64,000 nt of DNA from JAVJST01 sp040219295 (GTDB taxonomy: Bacteria; Pseudomonadota; Alphaproteobacteria; Rhodospirillales; Casp-alpha2), in NCBI GenBank assembly GCA_040219295.1, contig JAVJST010000005.1, forward strand, positions 1,054,001 to 1,118,000, read 5' to 3'. The position numbers and the translations under genes were made by a program. The notes under the pieces were generated by a model. The model did not search any database, was not told the DNA's origin, and worked only from the letters and a program-made list of their open reading frames with translations. This document shows, piece after piece, positions 7,922-17,306 of the stretch (within the stretch, counting starts at the first letter, position 1; every line of letters starts with the position of its first letter).

Positions 7922-8623
7922 ATGCTGGGCCGGGTCGTTCATTCGGCTTTTCGACGAGGACTTGCCGTACTGGCCATGACGGTGCTGGCCGGTACCGCCG
8001 CCCATGCCGATCCCGGATTCGTCGGCATGCAGATACAGGGCATGCCGCCCGAGGCCGGCGCCGCTATCGGGCTCGACCATGGTATCCTGGTCAAGGACGT
8101 GGGCCTTGGCACGCCGGCCGCGAAGGCCGGCATTCTGCGCGGCGATATCCTCACCGGCATCAACGGCGAGGCCCTGACCTCGTTCGAACAACTCGTCGCT
8201 GTGATCAGGGAGTCGAGCCCGGGCGACGAGGTCGCCTTCGACATCCTGCGTCACAACGAACCGGCCAGTGCGCTGATGGTGCTCGGCGAGTGGCCCGAAC
8301 ACTGGAAGCCCGGCAAGGCGGGCTTCGCCAACATCCCCGGCGCCGGGATCACCATGGCGACCCTGACCGAAGAGGTCCGCAAGCAGCTCGGTGTCCGCTG
8401 GGGCGCCAAGGGCGTGGTCGTGACCGTGACCGATATCGCCATGGAGGGCGAGATCGATCTACGCCGCGGCGACGTGATCCTGCAGGTCAACCAGACCACG
8501 GTTTGGCAGCCCGACCAGGTGCTGAAGCTTTACCAGGACGCCAAGACGGCCGGCAAGAAACACGTCCTGATGTTCGTCGAAGGCTATATCGGCTACCGCT
8601 TCTCGCTGGTGCCGGTCAAGTAG
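7922..8623 (+). CDS. Periplasmic protein with two PDZ domains
   Basis: A protein of 233 residues with a signal peptide (cleavage likely after AHA near residue 28) and two PDZ-like modules. The first includes ILVKDVGLGTPAAKAGILRGDILTGING at residues 50-80, and the second VVTVTDIAMEGEIDLRRGDVILQVN near 165-195. No protease domain is attached, so it resembles the PDZ half of a DegP-type protein and may act as an adaptor or chaperone. GGGGAGA lies 7 bases before the ATG. It sits 76 bases downstream of eipB. Confidence 0.8.
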   Translation: MLGRVVHSAFRRGLAVLAMTVLAGTAAHADPGFVGMQIQGMPPEAGAAIGLDHGILVKDVGLGTPAAKAGILRGDILTGINGEALTSFEQLVAVIRESSPGDEVAFDILRHNEPASALMVLGEWPEHWKPGKAGFANIPGAGITMATLTEEVRKQLGVRWGAKGVVVTVTDIAMEGEIDLRRGDVILQVNQTTVWQPDQVLKLYQDAKTAGKKHVLMFVEGYIGYRFSLVPVK

Positions 8624-8636
8624 GCCGGACGCCGCT

Positions 8637-9395
8637 TCAGCTGCCCCGATAGTCTTTGATGTGCTGGCGGAAGGTCGCCAGCTCGATGGCGCCCGGCACC
8701 AGCGTATCGCCGATGATGAACGCCGGTGTGCCGGAAATGCCGAGCTCCTGCGCCAACTCGTAATTGGCTTCGATGGCGGCATCGACCTCCGGCTTCTTCG
8801 TCGCCGCTTCGAGGTCGGCGAGATCGATGCCGAGTTCAAGCGCGGTGCCCATCACGGTTGTCGCGTCGAGTTGGCCGCGGCTTGCCATCAGCATGTCGTG
8901 AAACCGCTCGTAGCGATCCGGCCAGTTGAGCCAGACCGCGACCGCGGCGCGCGACGCGAATGTCGAGGCGTCTCCGAGGATCGGGAACTCGGCGTAGACC
9001 AGACGAATGTCACCGTCCTCCGCCATCAGTTCCTTTATTGCCGGGAACACCTGCTTGCAGTAGCCGCAGCGGTAGTCGAAAAACTCGACGACAGTCACGC
9101 TGGCATCCGCGCTGCCGACGACCGGCAGCGCCGGGTTGTCGTCGATCGAACCGACGAACCGGGTGATGCTTTGGGATATCTGCTCCTGGCGCGCGGTTTC
9201 CTCGCGCTTGCGGTACTCGGTCAAGGCGGCGACGAGAACGTCGGGATTGTCCATCAGGTACTCGTGGACGATGGCCTCGATGTCTTCGCGTGCATCGGTA
9301 GTGGACCCGGTCGGTGCCGGGGTCTTGACGAACGCCAGCACGGCAACGAGAGCAGCCGCGGCGGCGATTGAGATGGCGATGTGCTGTGATTTCAT
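8637..9395 (-). CDS. DsbA-family thiol:disulfide oxidoreductase (Com1-like)
   Basis: About 252 residues. Signal peptide or anchor (ISIAAAAALVAVLAFV), an N-terminal helical segment with IVHEYLMDNPDVLVAAL, then a thioredoxin fold with the CGYC active site (FFDYRCGYCKQVFPAI) and the cis-Pro loop ISGTPAFIIG. The N-terminal DNPE/DNPD-type segment is typical of Com1/27 kDa outer-membrane-type DsbA proteins in alphaproteobacteria. It should act in the periplasm in disulfide formation. I chose the internal Met at 9395 because the longer ORF adds no signal-like sequence. It probably follows the M48 protease and lipoprotein genes in one transcript. Confidence 0.88.
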   Translation of the reverse strand: MKSQHIAISIAAAAALVAVLAFVKTPAPTGSTTDAREDIEAIVHEYLMDNPDVLVAALTEYRKREETARQEQISQSITRFVGSIDDNPALPVVGSADASVTVVEFFDYRCGYCKQVFPAIKELMAEDGDIRLVYAEFPILGDASTFASRAAVAVWLNWPDRYERFHDMLMASRGQLDATTVMGTALELGIDLADLEAATKKPEVDAAIEANYELAQELGISGTPAFIIGDTLVPGAIELATFRQHIKDYRGS

Positions 9396-9456
9396 GGACG
9401 GGAGTGTGGCGGATCGGTCCCGGCTGGGCAAGCGCCCTTGGCGCCGAACAGCTGTT

Positions 9457-10182
9457 TCATTTGTGAAGCGACAATTCTCCCAGGAGCGCCCTCGCATTGC
9501 GGTCACCGGCAGGAACGATCACGGCGACGAATCGGACGTGAAGGCCGTAGACATCGGCGTCCGGCCAGAGCTGTCGGACTACGGACTCGAGATCGACGCC
9601 GTCGCGGTACCAAGCGGTGGACCCGGAGAACCCGCGCCGGGTCTGGAGAATGCCGACGTGCGGTTCATTCGCCATCAGCGAAACACCGGGCGCCGCCGTC
9701 AAGTCGCGAGTCCAGACGGCGGCGACAAGGTAGTCGACGGATGGGAGTTCGATCCCGAATGCGGCGTAGGCCAGATCCTCTCGCCTGTCGTCCGAGGCAG
9801 GATCCGCGAGACCTGCGGCGATGATGATTGGAAGCCCGGCCTCGGCCGGCGTAAGCGCCGCCCATGTCCATTCGACATAGGGTGTGGTAACCAGCAAGCT
9901 GTCGACGGATCGCCCGATAGCATACCCGCGCGCAGCGGGCCGCATGGATATTGCATCCTCGCCGAGGTGCCGGGTGATCGTCAGTGCGCCACTAGCCGGT
10001 AGCCCGGCGACGAGGATTTCCCGATTGCCGACCGCCCGTTCCAGGTCGTTGGACGGTGCGAGGATCGGCAATACACCGCTTGGCCCCATGACGGTTGTCC
10101 GAGGCGCCGGTGTGCAGCCGACGACGAAAAGGAGAACGAGAAACGTTATGGTTAGGCGTGCGGGTTGGCGAGGTTCAGTCAC
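9457..10182 (-). CDS. Putative lipoprotein, possibly DUF3047-like
   Basis: About 241 residues. A GTG start at 10182 overlaps the stop of the upstream protease gene (GTGA), giving a hydrophobic segment and a lipobox (VVGC) near residue 22. The body has YVEWTWAAL near residue 100, DDRREDLAYAAFGIE near 130 and a C-terminal WYRDGVDLESVVRQLWP. The order of a W-rich core, D-A-fold segment and terminal block resembles DUF3047, but the match is weak. Function unknown. Coupling to the BepA-like protease suggests an envelope-quality role. Confidence 0.6.
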   Translation of the reverse strand: MTEPRQPARLTITFLVLLFVVGCTPAPRTTVMGPSGVLPILAPSNDLERAVGNREILVAGLPASGALTITRHLGEDAISMRPAARGYAIGRSVDSLLVTTPYVEWTWAALTPAEAGLPIIIAAGLADPASDDRREDLAYAAFGIELPSVDYLVAAVWTRDLTAAPGVSLMANEPHVGILQTRRGFSGSTAWYRDGVDLESVVRQLWPDADVYGLHVRFVAVIVPAGDRNARALLGELSLHK

Positions 10183-11555
10183 CGGGATCGCTTTTGCTGG
10201 GCCGCAGCATCTATGTCCTGCGCCTGTATCCATTCCTTGCTGCCTTCAGGAAACATGCCCAGGGCCTTCTTGGCATGAAACTGGGCGTCTTCGTAGCGGC
10301 CCCTGATCAAAGCTTCCTCGCCAAGTGCCAGGGCGCTTTGCCCAAGCTTGTCCTGGCGGCCGTAGGCGATGGCCAGCTGGCGCCAGGCAAAACCTGAACG
10401 CGGTTCGGCGAGCAGGCTGACCTCAAGGAGTTCCTCCGCCTCAGGCAGGACCGTGGGGTCCTCTAGGGCTATCAGGGCCTGTGCCAGGATGACCCGGAGC
10501 AGGGCCGTGTCGGGCGCGTACTCGAGCGCCTTGCGATAGCTTGCAACGGCTTCCGCCGCCTTGCCGTGCTCGAAATAAATCTGGCCCTTGAGCTCATGAA
10601 AGTAAGGGTCTTCAGGGTAATCCGCGATCAGGGCATCAATCGATGCCTGAGCCTTGTCGAAATTCGGTTTCCGGTAGTACGCGAATGCCCGGGCGTATCG
10701 CGCCTCCAGGCTCTGATCGGTTTCCGGGTACTCGTTCAATACCGTCCGCAACGGATAGGTGTAGGCAAAGACCTTTGCCCGAACGCGGCGGTGGCGCTGT
10801 TCAAGGGCGGGGTCGGGCGGAGCGTCCGAGAACTTCGAGCGCGTCAGGTGAGCCTCGATGGTATCGATGCGTTCCCGGCTGAGCGGGTGAGTACGGACAT
10901 AGGGATCCTGGTGTCTCTCGGATACCAGCTCCTGGTCCTGCAGAACGCTGAGAAACTCGGCGAGGCCCCGGGCGGAGGTGCCCGTTGCATCGAGCAAACG
11001 AAGGGCGGCCTGGTCGGCGGCAGACTCCTGGGCGCGGCTGAAGCTGAGAAAGTCGCGAGTCGCGACATGGGCGCCGCCGCTTGCAGCGGCGGCGGCCAGT
11101 TCGCCGCTGCCGGTGAGAATACCCGCGCCAACACCGACGATCGTTGTCAGTAGGCCGAGCGTTTGTGCATCGCTCATGGCGTCGCGGGTCCGCGCAAGAT
11201 GCCCGCCGACGATGTGCCCGGTTTCGTGAGCGAGAACGCCGACGACGTCGGTATAACTGTTGGCGTTCAGCAGCAGCCCGGTATGAATGAAGATATTCTG
11301 TCCGCCTGCAACGAAGGCGTTTAGCGACTTGTCGTCAACGAGGTAGATATTGACCGCTTTCGGCACCAGACCGGCGGCTTCAAATATTGGCGTCGTGTAC
11401 TCGCGGATGATACTTTCCGTTTCGGCGTCGCGAACGGTCGAAAATGCGTTGGCGTCGATCGTTGTCGAGGCCAGGAAAAATATCGCCGCCAGTACAAGGC
11501 GGACCAAAGGCGGGCGCTGAGGGATCAAGACGGTTATGTCCATGTTTCGTTGCAT
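10179..11555 (-). CDS. M48 family metalloprotease with TPR repeats (BepA-like)
   Basis: About 458 residues. Signal peptide, then a zinc peptidase domain with HETGH near residue 110 and the third-ligand motif QESAADQ near 180, followed by TPR-like helices (LEARYARAFAYYRKPNFDKA, FHELKGQIYFEHGKAAEAV) to the end. This layout matches BepA/YfgC, a periplasmic protease and chaperone that checks outer-membrane protein assembly. The ATG at 11555 overlaps the divergent gamma-glutamyltransferase start, so one of the two may start internally (ATG 11543 here). It heads a run of three leftward genes. Confidence 0.9.
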   Translation of the reverse strand: MQRNMDITVLIPQRPPLVRLVLAAIFFLASTTIDANAFSTVRDAETESIIREYTTPIFEAAGLVPKAVNIYLVDDKSLNAFVAGGQNIFIHTGLLLNANSYTDVVGVLAHETGHIVGGHLARTRDAMSDAQTLGLLTTIVGVGAGILTGSGELAAAAASGGAHVATRDFLSFSRAQESAADQAALRLLDATGTSARGLAEFLSVLQDQELVSERHQDPYVRTHPLSRERIDTIEAHLTRSKFSDAPPDPALEQRHRRVRAKVFAYTYPLRTVLNEYPETDQSLEARYARAFAYYRKPNFDKAQASIDALIADYPEDPYFHELKGQIYFEHGKAAEAVASYRKALEYAPDTALLRVILAQALIALEDPTVLPEAEELLEVSLLAEPRSGFAWRQLAIAYGRQDKLGQSALALGEEALIRGRYEDAQFHAKKALGMFPEGSKEWIQAQDIDAAAQQKRSR

Positions 11556-13194
11556 CAAAAGTAGTAATCGATCATGGCCCCGTCAAATGGGGCTGCTCGC
11601 CGTTTCGCTGATCTTCCTGGGTGCCTGCGCCACGGAAGAGGAAACCGTCGGCGAGTTGGGTGACCCGGGCTATGTCGCCGGCTTCCTTGGCGGTGTATCG
11701 GCTGATGACCCGAGGGCTGCGTTGGTCGGCCGAGATGTGCTTGCAGCCGGCGGATCCGCGGCGGACGCCGCTGTGGCGATGTACTTTACGCTTGCTGTCA
11801 CGAAGCCCTCCGCGGCGAGCCTCGCCGGTGGCGGTGTCTGCGTCGTTCACGATCGTGAGACCAAAACAACGGAAGCGCTGTCGTTTCTCGCGGAGGCACC
11901 CGGGAACGTGCCGCAAAATGCGACGCGTCCGAGTGCCGTGCCTGGAAACCCGCGAGGTTTCTTCGCTCTACACGCCAAGTATGGCGTGATCCGATGGGAG
12001 CGGCTGTTGACGCCGGCCGCCAATCTGGCGCGCTTCGGTCTGCCGGTCACGCGGGCGATGGCGAGTGACCTCAAAGCGGCCGAGGCGGAATTGTCCAGTG
12101 ATCCCGAGTTCGTTCGGGTGTTCGGTCGCTCGGGCGGTGGCCTGGTGACTGAAGGTGACAACCTCGCGCAGCAGGATTTGTCGATCCTGCTCAGCCGAAT
12201 TCAGACACGAGGCCCGGGTGAGTTCTATACCGGGCCGAATGCCGCAGCATTCGTTGACGCCGTCGCAGAAGCGGGCGGATCGTTGTCGCTCGAAGATCTT
12301 CGCCGGTTCAGGCCAGTCTGGGGGGCGACCGTCGCCGTGCCGATTGGGTTCAACAATGCACACGTGGCACCGCCCCCTGCAGCCGCCGGCACTGTCGCTG
12401 CGGTCATGCTCTCGCATCTGGCACAGGATGACCGGTTTTTGGATGCATCTGCGGGCGAACGTCCGCACTTGATCGCGGAAGCGGCACTCCGCGCCTACGG
12501 CGATCGCAGTCGCTGGTTGCTCGCGGACGGTTCGTCATCGTTGGTACCTGAGGAACTGGGAGATCGACAACGGTTTTCGAACGACATGGCGGACTACCAG
12601 CCGGATAAGCATAGCAGTGTGGACGCAATCGCCTCGAAGCCAGTCGCGCGGCCAGAAAATCCCGCTGGTACGAGTTTCGTCGCAGTGGACAGGCGGGGCG
12701 ACGCCGTCGCGTGCGGTCTGACGATGAACAATTTCTTCGGTACCGGGCGAGTTGCTCCTGGCACAGGAGTCGTGCTCGCGACCATTCCCGGCGACGGCGG
12801 GCGCGGGCCGCTCTCGCTAACGCCGATGATCGTATCCAACCCCAACAACGGTGCCTTGTTCTGGGTCGGCAGCGCAACGGGCGGTGTCGCCGCGCCAACG
12901 GCACTGGTTAATGTCGCGGCTTACTCCCTGCTTGCGAAGCAACCGATTTCCGAGGCCCTTACCACGCCACGAGTTCACCACGGCGGATTGCCCGATGTGA
13001 CATACCTCGAGGATGTCGCCGGTTCGTCGATCAAGACCGGTCTGACGGACCGTGGTCACCAGGTGCGCGACGCCCGACAAATCGGTCGTGTGAACGTGTT
13101 TAGCTGTCCTGAGGGCCTCGATGACGAACGTAAGGATTGCCAGATTTTCACGGATCCGCGGGGTTTCGGGCTCGCGGTCGCGTCTGACGGGTAG
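11536..13194 (+). CDS. ggt: Gamma-glutamyltransferase family lipoprotein
   Basis: A protein of 552 residues with a lipobox (LGAC near residue 31). GGT signatures include GRDVLAAGGSAADAAVAM, SLAGGGVCVVHD, SAVPGNPRG, and the small-subunit region MNNFFGTG....PGTG and LSLTPMIV. This family transfers or hydrolyses gamma-glutamyl groups of glutathione in the periplasm and self-cleaves before a threonine. Here the expected TTHxS-type nucleophile segment reads AGTSFVAVD with Thr at residue 379. Only one Thr remains and, aligned without gaps, it sits one place late. The 5' end overlaps the divergent protease gene. It is followed after 6 bases by an aminotransferase. Confidence 0.85.
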   Translation: MSMFRCIKSSNRSWPRQMGLLAVSLIFLGACATEEETVGELGDPGYVAGFLGGVSADDPRAALVGRDVLAAGGSAADAAVAMYFTLAVTKPSAASLAGGGVCVVHDRETKTTEALSFLAEAPGNVPQNATRPSAVPGNPRGFFALHAKYGVIRWERLLTPAANLARFGLPVTRAMASDLKAAEAELSSDPEFVRVFGRSGGGLVTEGDNLAQQDLSILLSRIQTRGPGEFYTGPNAAAFVDAVAEAGGSLSLEDLRRFRPVWGATVAVPIGFNNAHVAPPPAAAGTVAAVMLSHLAQDDRFLDASAGERPHLIAEAALRAYGDRSRWLLADGSSSLVPEELGDRQRFSNDMADYQPDKHSSVDAIASKPVARPENPAGTSFVAVDRRGDAVACGLTMNNFFGTGRVAPGTGVVLATIPGDGGRGPLSLTPMIVSNPNNGALFWVGSATGGVAAPTALVNVAAYSLLAKQPISEALTTPRVHHGGLPDVTYLEDVAGSSIKTGLTDRGHQVRDARQIGRVNVFSCPEGLDDERKDCQIFTDPRGFGLAVASDG

Positions 13195-13200
13195 TCCCGC

Positions 13201-14355
13201 ATGGTCCTGAAGGCTTCCCGCCGGGGCAATGTCCCGCCGTTCATCGTCATGGATGTCATGCGGGCCGCCGCCGCCAGGGAGGCCGAGGGGGAGAACGTTC
13301 TTCACCTCGAGGTGGGCCAGCCGGCGACCGGCGCGCCCGCGGGCGTCGTCGCCGCAGCGCGAGAGGTGCTCGGTTCCCATCCGCTTGGCTATACGGTCGC
13401 GAACGGTATACCGTCGCTGCGAGACGCGATCGCTAGGCACTATCGTAAAGCCTACGGGCAGGATGTTGATCCGAATCGCGTCTTCGTCACCGCCGGATCA
13501 TCGGCCGGATTCCTGCTCGGATTCCTGGCCGCCTTCGACCCTGGTGATCGGGTCGCCCTGGCAAGCCCGGGTTATCCGGCCTATCGGAATATTCTGTCTG
13601 CGTTGGGTCTCGAAGTCGTCGATCTGCAGGTTGGCGACGAGACCAACTTTCAGCCGACGCCGGAGATGATTGAGGCGATTGACGGCGGCATCGATGGATT
13701 GATCGTGGCGAGCCCCTCGAACCCGACGGGTACAATGTTGAGTGCGGACGATCTTCGCCGACTGTGTGAGACCTGCGATCAGGCGGGAATTCGACTGATC
13801 TCGGATGAGATCTATCATGGGATTACCTACCGGGAGCCGGCGGAAACCGCGCTTCGTTTCACCGGGAACGCGATCATCATCAACAGTTTCTCGAAGTATT
13901 TTTCGATGACGGGGTGGCGGCTCGGCTGGATGATACTGCCGGACGATCTGCGGCGGTCCGTCGAGTGTCTCGCGCAGAACCTGTTCATTTCACCGCCAGG
14001 CATATCCCAGTATGCCGCCGTCACCGCGTTTGACTGTGAAGCCGAACTCGACGCCAACGTCGCGCGTTACGCGGCGAACAGGGAAGTGCTCCTGTCCCGC
14101 TTGCCTGCGGCGGGTCTGGACCGTCTGGCATCTGCCGACGGCGCCTTTTACGTCTACGCGGACGTCAGCCATCTTACGGACGACAGCGAGGCGTTTTGCC
14201 GCGCAATGCTCAACGAAGCTGGCGTCGCGGCAACGCCAGGAACCGATTTCGATCCCGGGCGCGGACATCACTTCGTCAGGTTCTCCTTCGCAGGATCGAC
14301 CGAGGATATGGTCGCCGCTACGGATTGTCTCGAAAACTGGCTCGCCAAGGGCTGA
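13201..14355 (+). CDS. Pyridoxal-phosphate aminotransferase, class I/II
   Basis: A 384-residue fold-type I PLP enzyme. Visible are LEVGQPATGAP near residue 35, GYTVANGIPSLRDAIA, SPSNPTGTMLS near 175, SDEIYHGITY near 200 and the PLP lysine in SFSKYFSMTGWRLGW near residue 230. Substrate cannot be told from sequence; aspartate/alanine-type aminotransferases look like this. It starts 6 bases after the gamma-glutamyltransferase stop, so the two are almost certainly one transcript. This suggests use of amino acids released from gamma-glutamyl compounds. Confidence 0.9.
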   Translation: MVLKASRRGNVPPFIVMDVMRAAAAREAEGENVLHLEVGQPATGAPAGVVAAAREVLGSHPLGYTVANGIPSLRDAIARHYRKAYGQDVDPNRVFVTAGSSAGFLLGFLAAFDPGDRVALASPGYPAYRNILSALGLEVVDLQVGDETNFQPTPEMIEAIDGGIDGLIVASPSNPTGTMLSADDLRRLCETCDQAGIRLISDEIYHGITYREPAETALRFTGNAIIINSFSKYFSMTGWRLGWMILPDDLRRSVECLAQNLFISPPGISQYAAVTAFDCEAELDANVARYAANREVLLSRLPAAGLDRLASADGAFYVYADVSHLTDDSEAFCRAMLNEAGVAATPGTDFDPGRGHHFVRFSFAGSTEDMVAATDCLENWLAKG

Positions 14356-14377
14356 CCCGGTTCCAGGTTTCCGCCAA

Positions 14378-16771
14378 TCAGGAGTTCCGGCGCCACCAGC
14401 CGCGACGCGCGTTCTCCTGTTTCTCCTCGCCTTCGCCGACGACGATTACGGTCGTTCTGGCAGCCTCCGAACTTGATGCCTTGTCGGTTTCGACGACCGC
14501 AAGCGGGGCAGGTTCGGGGATTGGCGTCGAGGCCGGGCTCGGATCGGGTTCTTTTGCGGGTTCGGACGACGCCTCGGAACCGGTCTTCTCCGACTCACCG
14601 GAAGACAATTCGGTCGAACTCGCGTCTTCCGCCTTCGCGTCCTTGTCGCTGACCTTCGCCTTCGCAGATTTCCGGGGGCGGCGGGCGCGTTTCTTGCCGC
14701 TGTCGGCGGGTTCGGCCGCCTCCTCGGCAGGTTTGTCTTCGGCGTTCTCCGGCGCTGTCTGAAGGTCATCGTCGCCCTCGTCCTCGGTCACCTCGGCCTT
14801 CGTCTCGGTGTCCTCGGCGGCGTCACGCTTGCGCGAACGGCGTCGACCGCCACGCCGGCCACGACGACGCTTGGGCTTGTCGTCGCCGGAGTCGTCGTCC
14901 CCGCCTTTCGCAGACTCCGGCGGTTGGTCATCACTGCCGTCGGCGTCAACAGCTTCGACGAGGTTTGTATCGTCATCCGAACCGGCGTCGTTTTCGCCAC
15001 CCCGCCGACCGCGACGGGGTCGACGACGGCGGCGCTTCCGGGATCCGTCTCCGTCGTCCTCGCGCCTGGATTCGTCACTGGCCCGGGCCTTGGTGCGCGC
15101 GGCCGCGTCGTGTACTTCCTCGACGACCTCGCCATCCGACTTGACGCGTTCCATCCTGTGGTCGGGCGGGATCAACGTATCGTCGGCTTCCAGCGTGACA
15201 CCGATTTCGTATCGCTGTTCTATATCGGCCAGCACGGCACGTTTGTGATTGAGGATGTAGAGGGCGACGTCACCGGCGACGTAAACCGTCAATGCCGATG
15301 AACGCCTCTTGAGGGCCTCTTCCTCGATCGCACGGACGACGCTGAGCGCGGCGGAACCGACCGACCGGCGATGACCCGTTCCGCCACAAGCGGCACACGG
15401 TTCGCTGCTGGTCTCCATCAAGCTGGGGCGCAGGCGCTGGCGCGATAGCTCGAGCAATCCGAACGGACTGATACGACCGATCTGGATTCTTGCCCGATCG
15501 GTTTTCATCGCTTCCTTGAGTTGGCGTTCAACCCGCGAATTGTTGCGGTTCACTTCCATGTCGATGAAGTCGATCACCACCAGGCCGGCGAGGTCGCGAA
15601 GACGAAGCTGCCTTGCGATTTCGTCCGCAGCTTCCATGTTGGTGTTGAGCGCCGTTTCTTCGATGTTCCGCTCGCGGGTCGCCTTGCCTGAGTTGACATC
15701 GACGGCAACCAGAGCTTCGGTCTGGTTCAGCACCAGGTAGCCGCCGGAACGCAGGGGCACGACGTGGTCGTGCATGGCGTCCAACTGGCTTTCGACCTGA
15801 TACCGGTGGAACAGGGGAACATCGTCCTCCTTGTAAGGCTGAACCCGCTTTGCGTGCGAAGGGATCAACAGCTTCATGAAGTCCTTGGCCATGCGGTAGG
15901 CCTCGGTTCCCTCGATAATGATCTCGTCGATGTCCTTGGTGTAGAGGTCACGAATCGCGCGTTTGATCAGATTTCCTTCTTCATAGATCAGGCACGGCGC
16001 GATCGACTCCATCGTGGTATCGCGAATCTGGGTCCATAGCCGCAGCAGATACTCGTAGTCCCGTTTGATCTCGGCCTTTGTCCGTTTTGCCCCGGCGGTA
16101 CGAACGATGACCGCCATTCCTGTGGGAATATCGAGGTCATTCATGAAGGTCTTGAGCTTCCGACGGTCGGCGCCGTTGGCGATCTTTCGCGAGACGCCGC
16201 CACCACGGGCGGTGTTCGGCATCAGCACGCAGTAGCGGCCGGGCAGAGAGACATAGGTCGTCAATGCGGCGCCCTTGTTTCCGCGTTCTTCCTTGACGAC
16301 CTGAACCAGCAAAATCTGGCGTCGTTTGATCACTTCCTGGATCTTGTAGTTCCGTCGGACCGGGGTGGTCGATCGACGAACCTCGACCTCATCGTCGACT
16401 TCGTTGCCGCCGACGGTCTCGACCGAACCATGATTGTCGCCGTCGTCTTCGGCCTGTTCGGCGGCTTCCGCCTCGGCCTCGGCCGCGCGCTGTTCTTCAA
16501 GCAACGCTGCTCGGTCAGCGACGGGAATCTGATAATAGTCGGGATGGATCTCGCTGAATGCGAGGAAACCGTGTCGATTGCCGCCGAAGTCGACAAACGC
16601 CGCCTGCAGCGAGGGTTCGACCCTCGTTACCTTGGCGAGATAAATATTACCTTTGAGCTGGCGCCGTGATTCAACCTCTACGTCAAAGTCTTCGAGCCGG
16701 TTTCCGCTGACGATCACGACACGCGTCTCTTCCGCGTGCGCGCCGTCGATCAACATTTTCTTGGTAGACAT
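14378..16771 (-). CDS. rne: Ribonuclease E/G
   Basis: About 797 residues. The start at 16771 gives STKKMLIDGAHAEETRVV, typical of alphaproteobacterial RNase E. It has an S1 domain interrupted by an acidic insert (residues about 90-140), the catalytic core with AVDVNSG and VVIDFIDM aspartates, the zinc-link CAACGGTG near residue 455, and a long low-complexity Arg-rich/acidic tail with RRRGRRGGRRR that should bind RNA and degradosome partners. It ends in RRGWWRRNS. It initiates mRNA decay and rRNA/tRNA processing at the inner membrane or in condensates. GGAG lies 11 bases before the ATG. Confidence 0.95.
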   Translation of the reverse strand: MSTKKMLIDGAHAEETRVVIVSGNRLEDFDVEVESRRQLKGNIYLAKVTRVEPSLQAAFVDFGGNRHGFLAFSEIHPDYYQIPVADRAALLEEQRAAEAEAEAAEQAEDDGDNHGSVETVGGNEVDDEVEVRRSTTPVRRNYKIQEVIKRRQILLVQVVKEERGNKGAALTTYVSLPGRYCVLMPNTARGGGVSRKIANGADRRKLKTFMNDLDIPTGMAVIVRTAGAKRTKAEIKRDYEYLLRLWTQIRDTTMESIAPCLIYEEGNLIKRAIRDLYTKDIDEIIIEGTEAYRMAKDFMKLLIPSHAKRVQPYKEDDVPLFHRYQVESQLDAMHDHVVPLRSGGYLVLNQTEALVAVDVNSGKATRERNIEETALNTNMEAADEIARQLRLRDLAGLVVIDFIDMEVNRNNSRVERQLKEAMKTDRARIQIGRISPFGLLELSRQRLRPSLMETSSEPCAACGGTGHRRSVGSAALSVVRAIEEEALKRRSSALTVYVAGDVALYILNHKRAVLADIEQRYEIGVTLEADDTLIPPDHRMERVKSDGEVVEEVHDAAARTKARASDESRREDDGDGSRKRRRRRPRRGRRGGENDAGSDDDTNLVEAVDADGSDDQPPESAKGGDDDSGDDKPKRRRGRRGGRRRSRKRDAAEDTETKAEVTEDEGDDDLQTAPENAEDKPAEEAAEPADSGKKRARRPRKSAKAKVSDKDAKAEDASSTELSSGESEKTGSEASSEPAKEPDPSPASTPIPEPAPLAVVETDKASSSEAARTTVIVVGEGEEKQENARRGWWRRNS

Positions 16772-17306
16772 TAAAAAGGGAACTCCATTGACCCCGGTGT
16801 CGACGCAAGACGAACGCTCGCGGGCTCGATGCCATGACCCGGGGTGCACAATTTAGTAAACCGGAGGCGTGACGCGACCGACGCGGCGGTACCGAATTCG
16901 GTTCAACCGACGGACAGCTTTCAATGTGCGTGATCGCCTCAGGCATACGACAAAAAAACCTCTATGTGACCGATGCAGGCTTGGTGCCAAACACCCGATC
17001 GATGTGGAATGACCACAGTGAATACGTGGCGGGAAAAGCTGACATTCTCGGGTCGCTGCCCGCCCGGCGATCCGGTCATGCCGGATCGCGGTGAACCTTC
17101 GATCGAATCCATCGGATCGATCGATTCGTTAACATAACCTCAGGATTTCCTTTCCACAATCGCAATCAACACGATGCCCGACCGATCGACGCCCAAACGA
17201 GGGACACAATCGTGCGGGTGCCGCATGCTGTCTGCGATTGCCGGGGACATGAAGGGCAGGCTATAGGTATGATTCAACGACGGTCGCGTCGTTTCGTGGG
17301 GATCGG
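16772..17306. other. Divergent rne/amidase intergenic region
   Basis: 535 bases without a gene between the divergent starts of rne and the amidase. It should carry both promoters and, by analogy with other RNase E genes, a structured rne leader used for autoregulation. Apart from a 12-bp palindrome at 16891-16902 I see no clear promoter pair. Confidence 0.4.
16891..16902. promoter_or_regulatory. 12-bp perfect palindrome in the rne leader
   Basis: ACCGAATTCGGT, perfectly symmetric, 120 bases upstream of the rne start. It may be an operator or part of a leader hairpin. Confidence 0.25.

Noticed and set aside
9457..10182. Firm DUF3047 assignment
   Set aside because: Only the order of aromatic and acidic blocks agrees; no diagnostic motif is clear, so it is kept as a weak suggestion.
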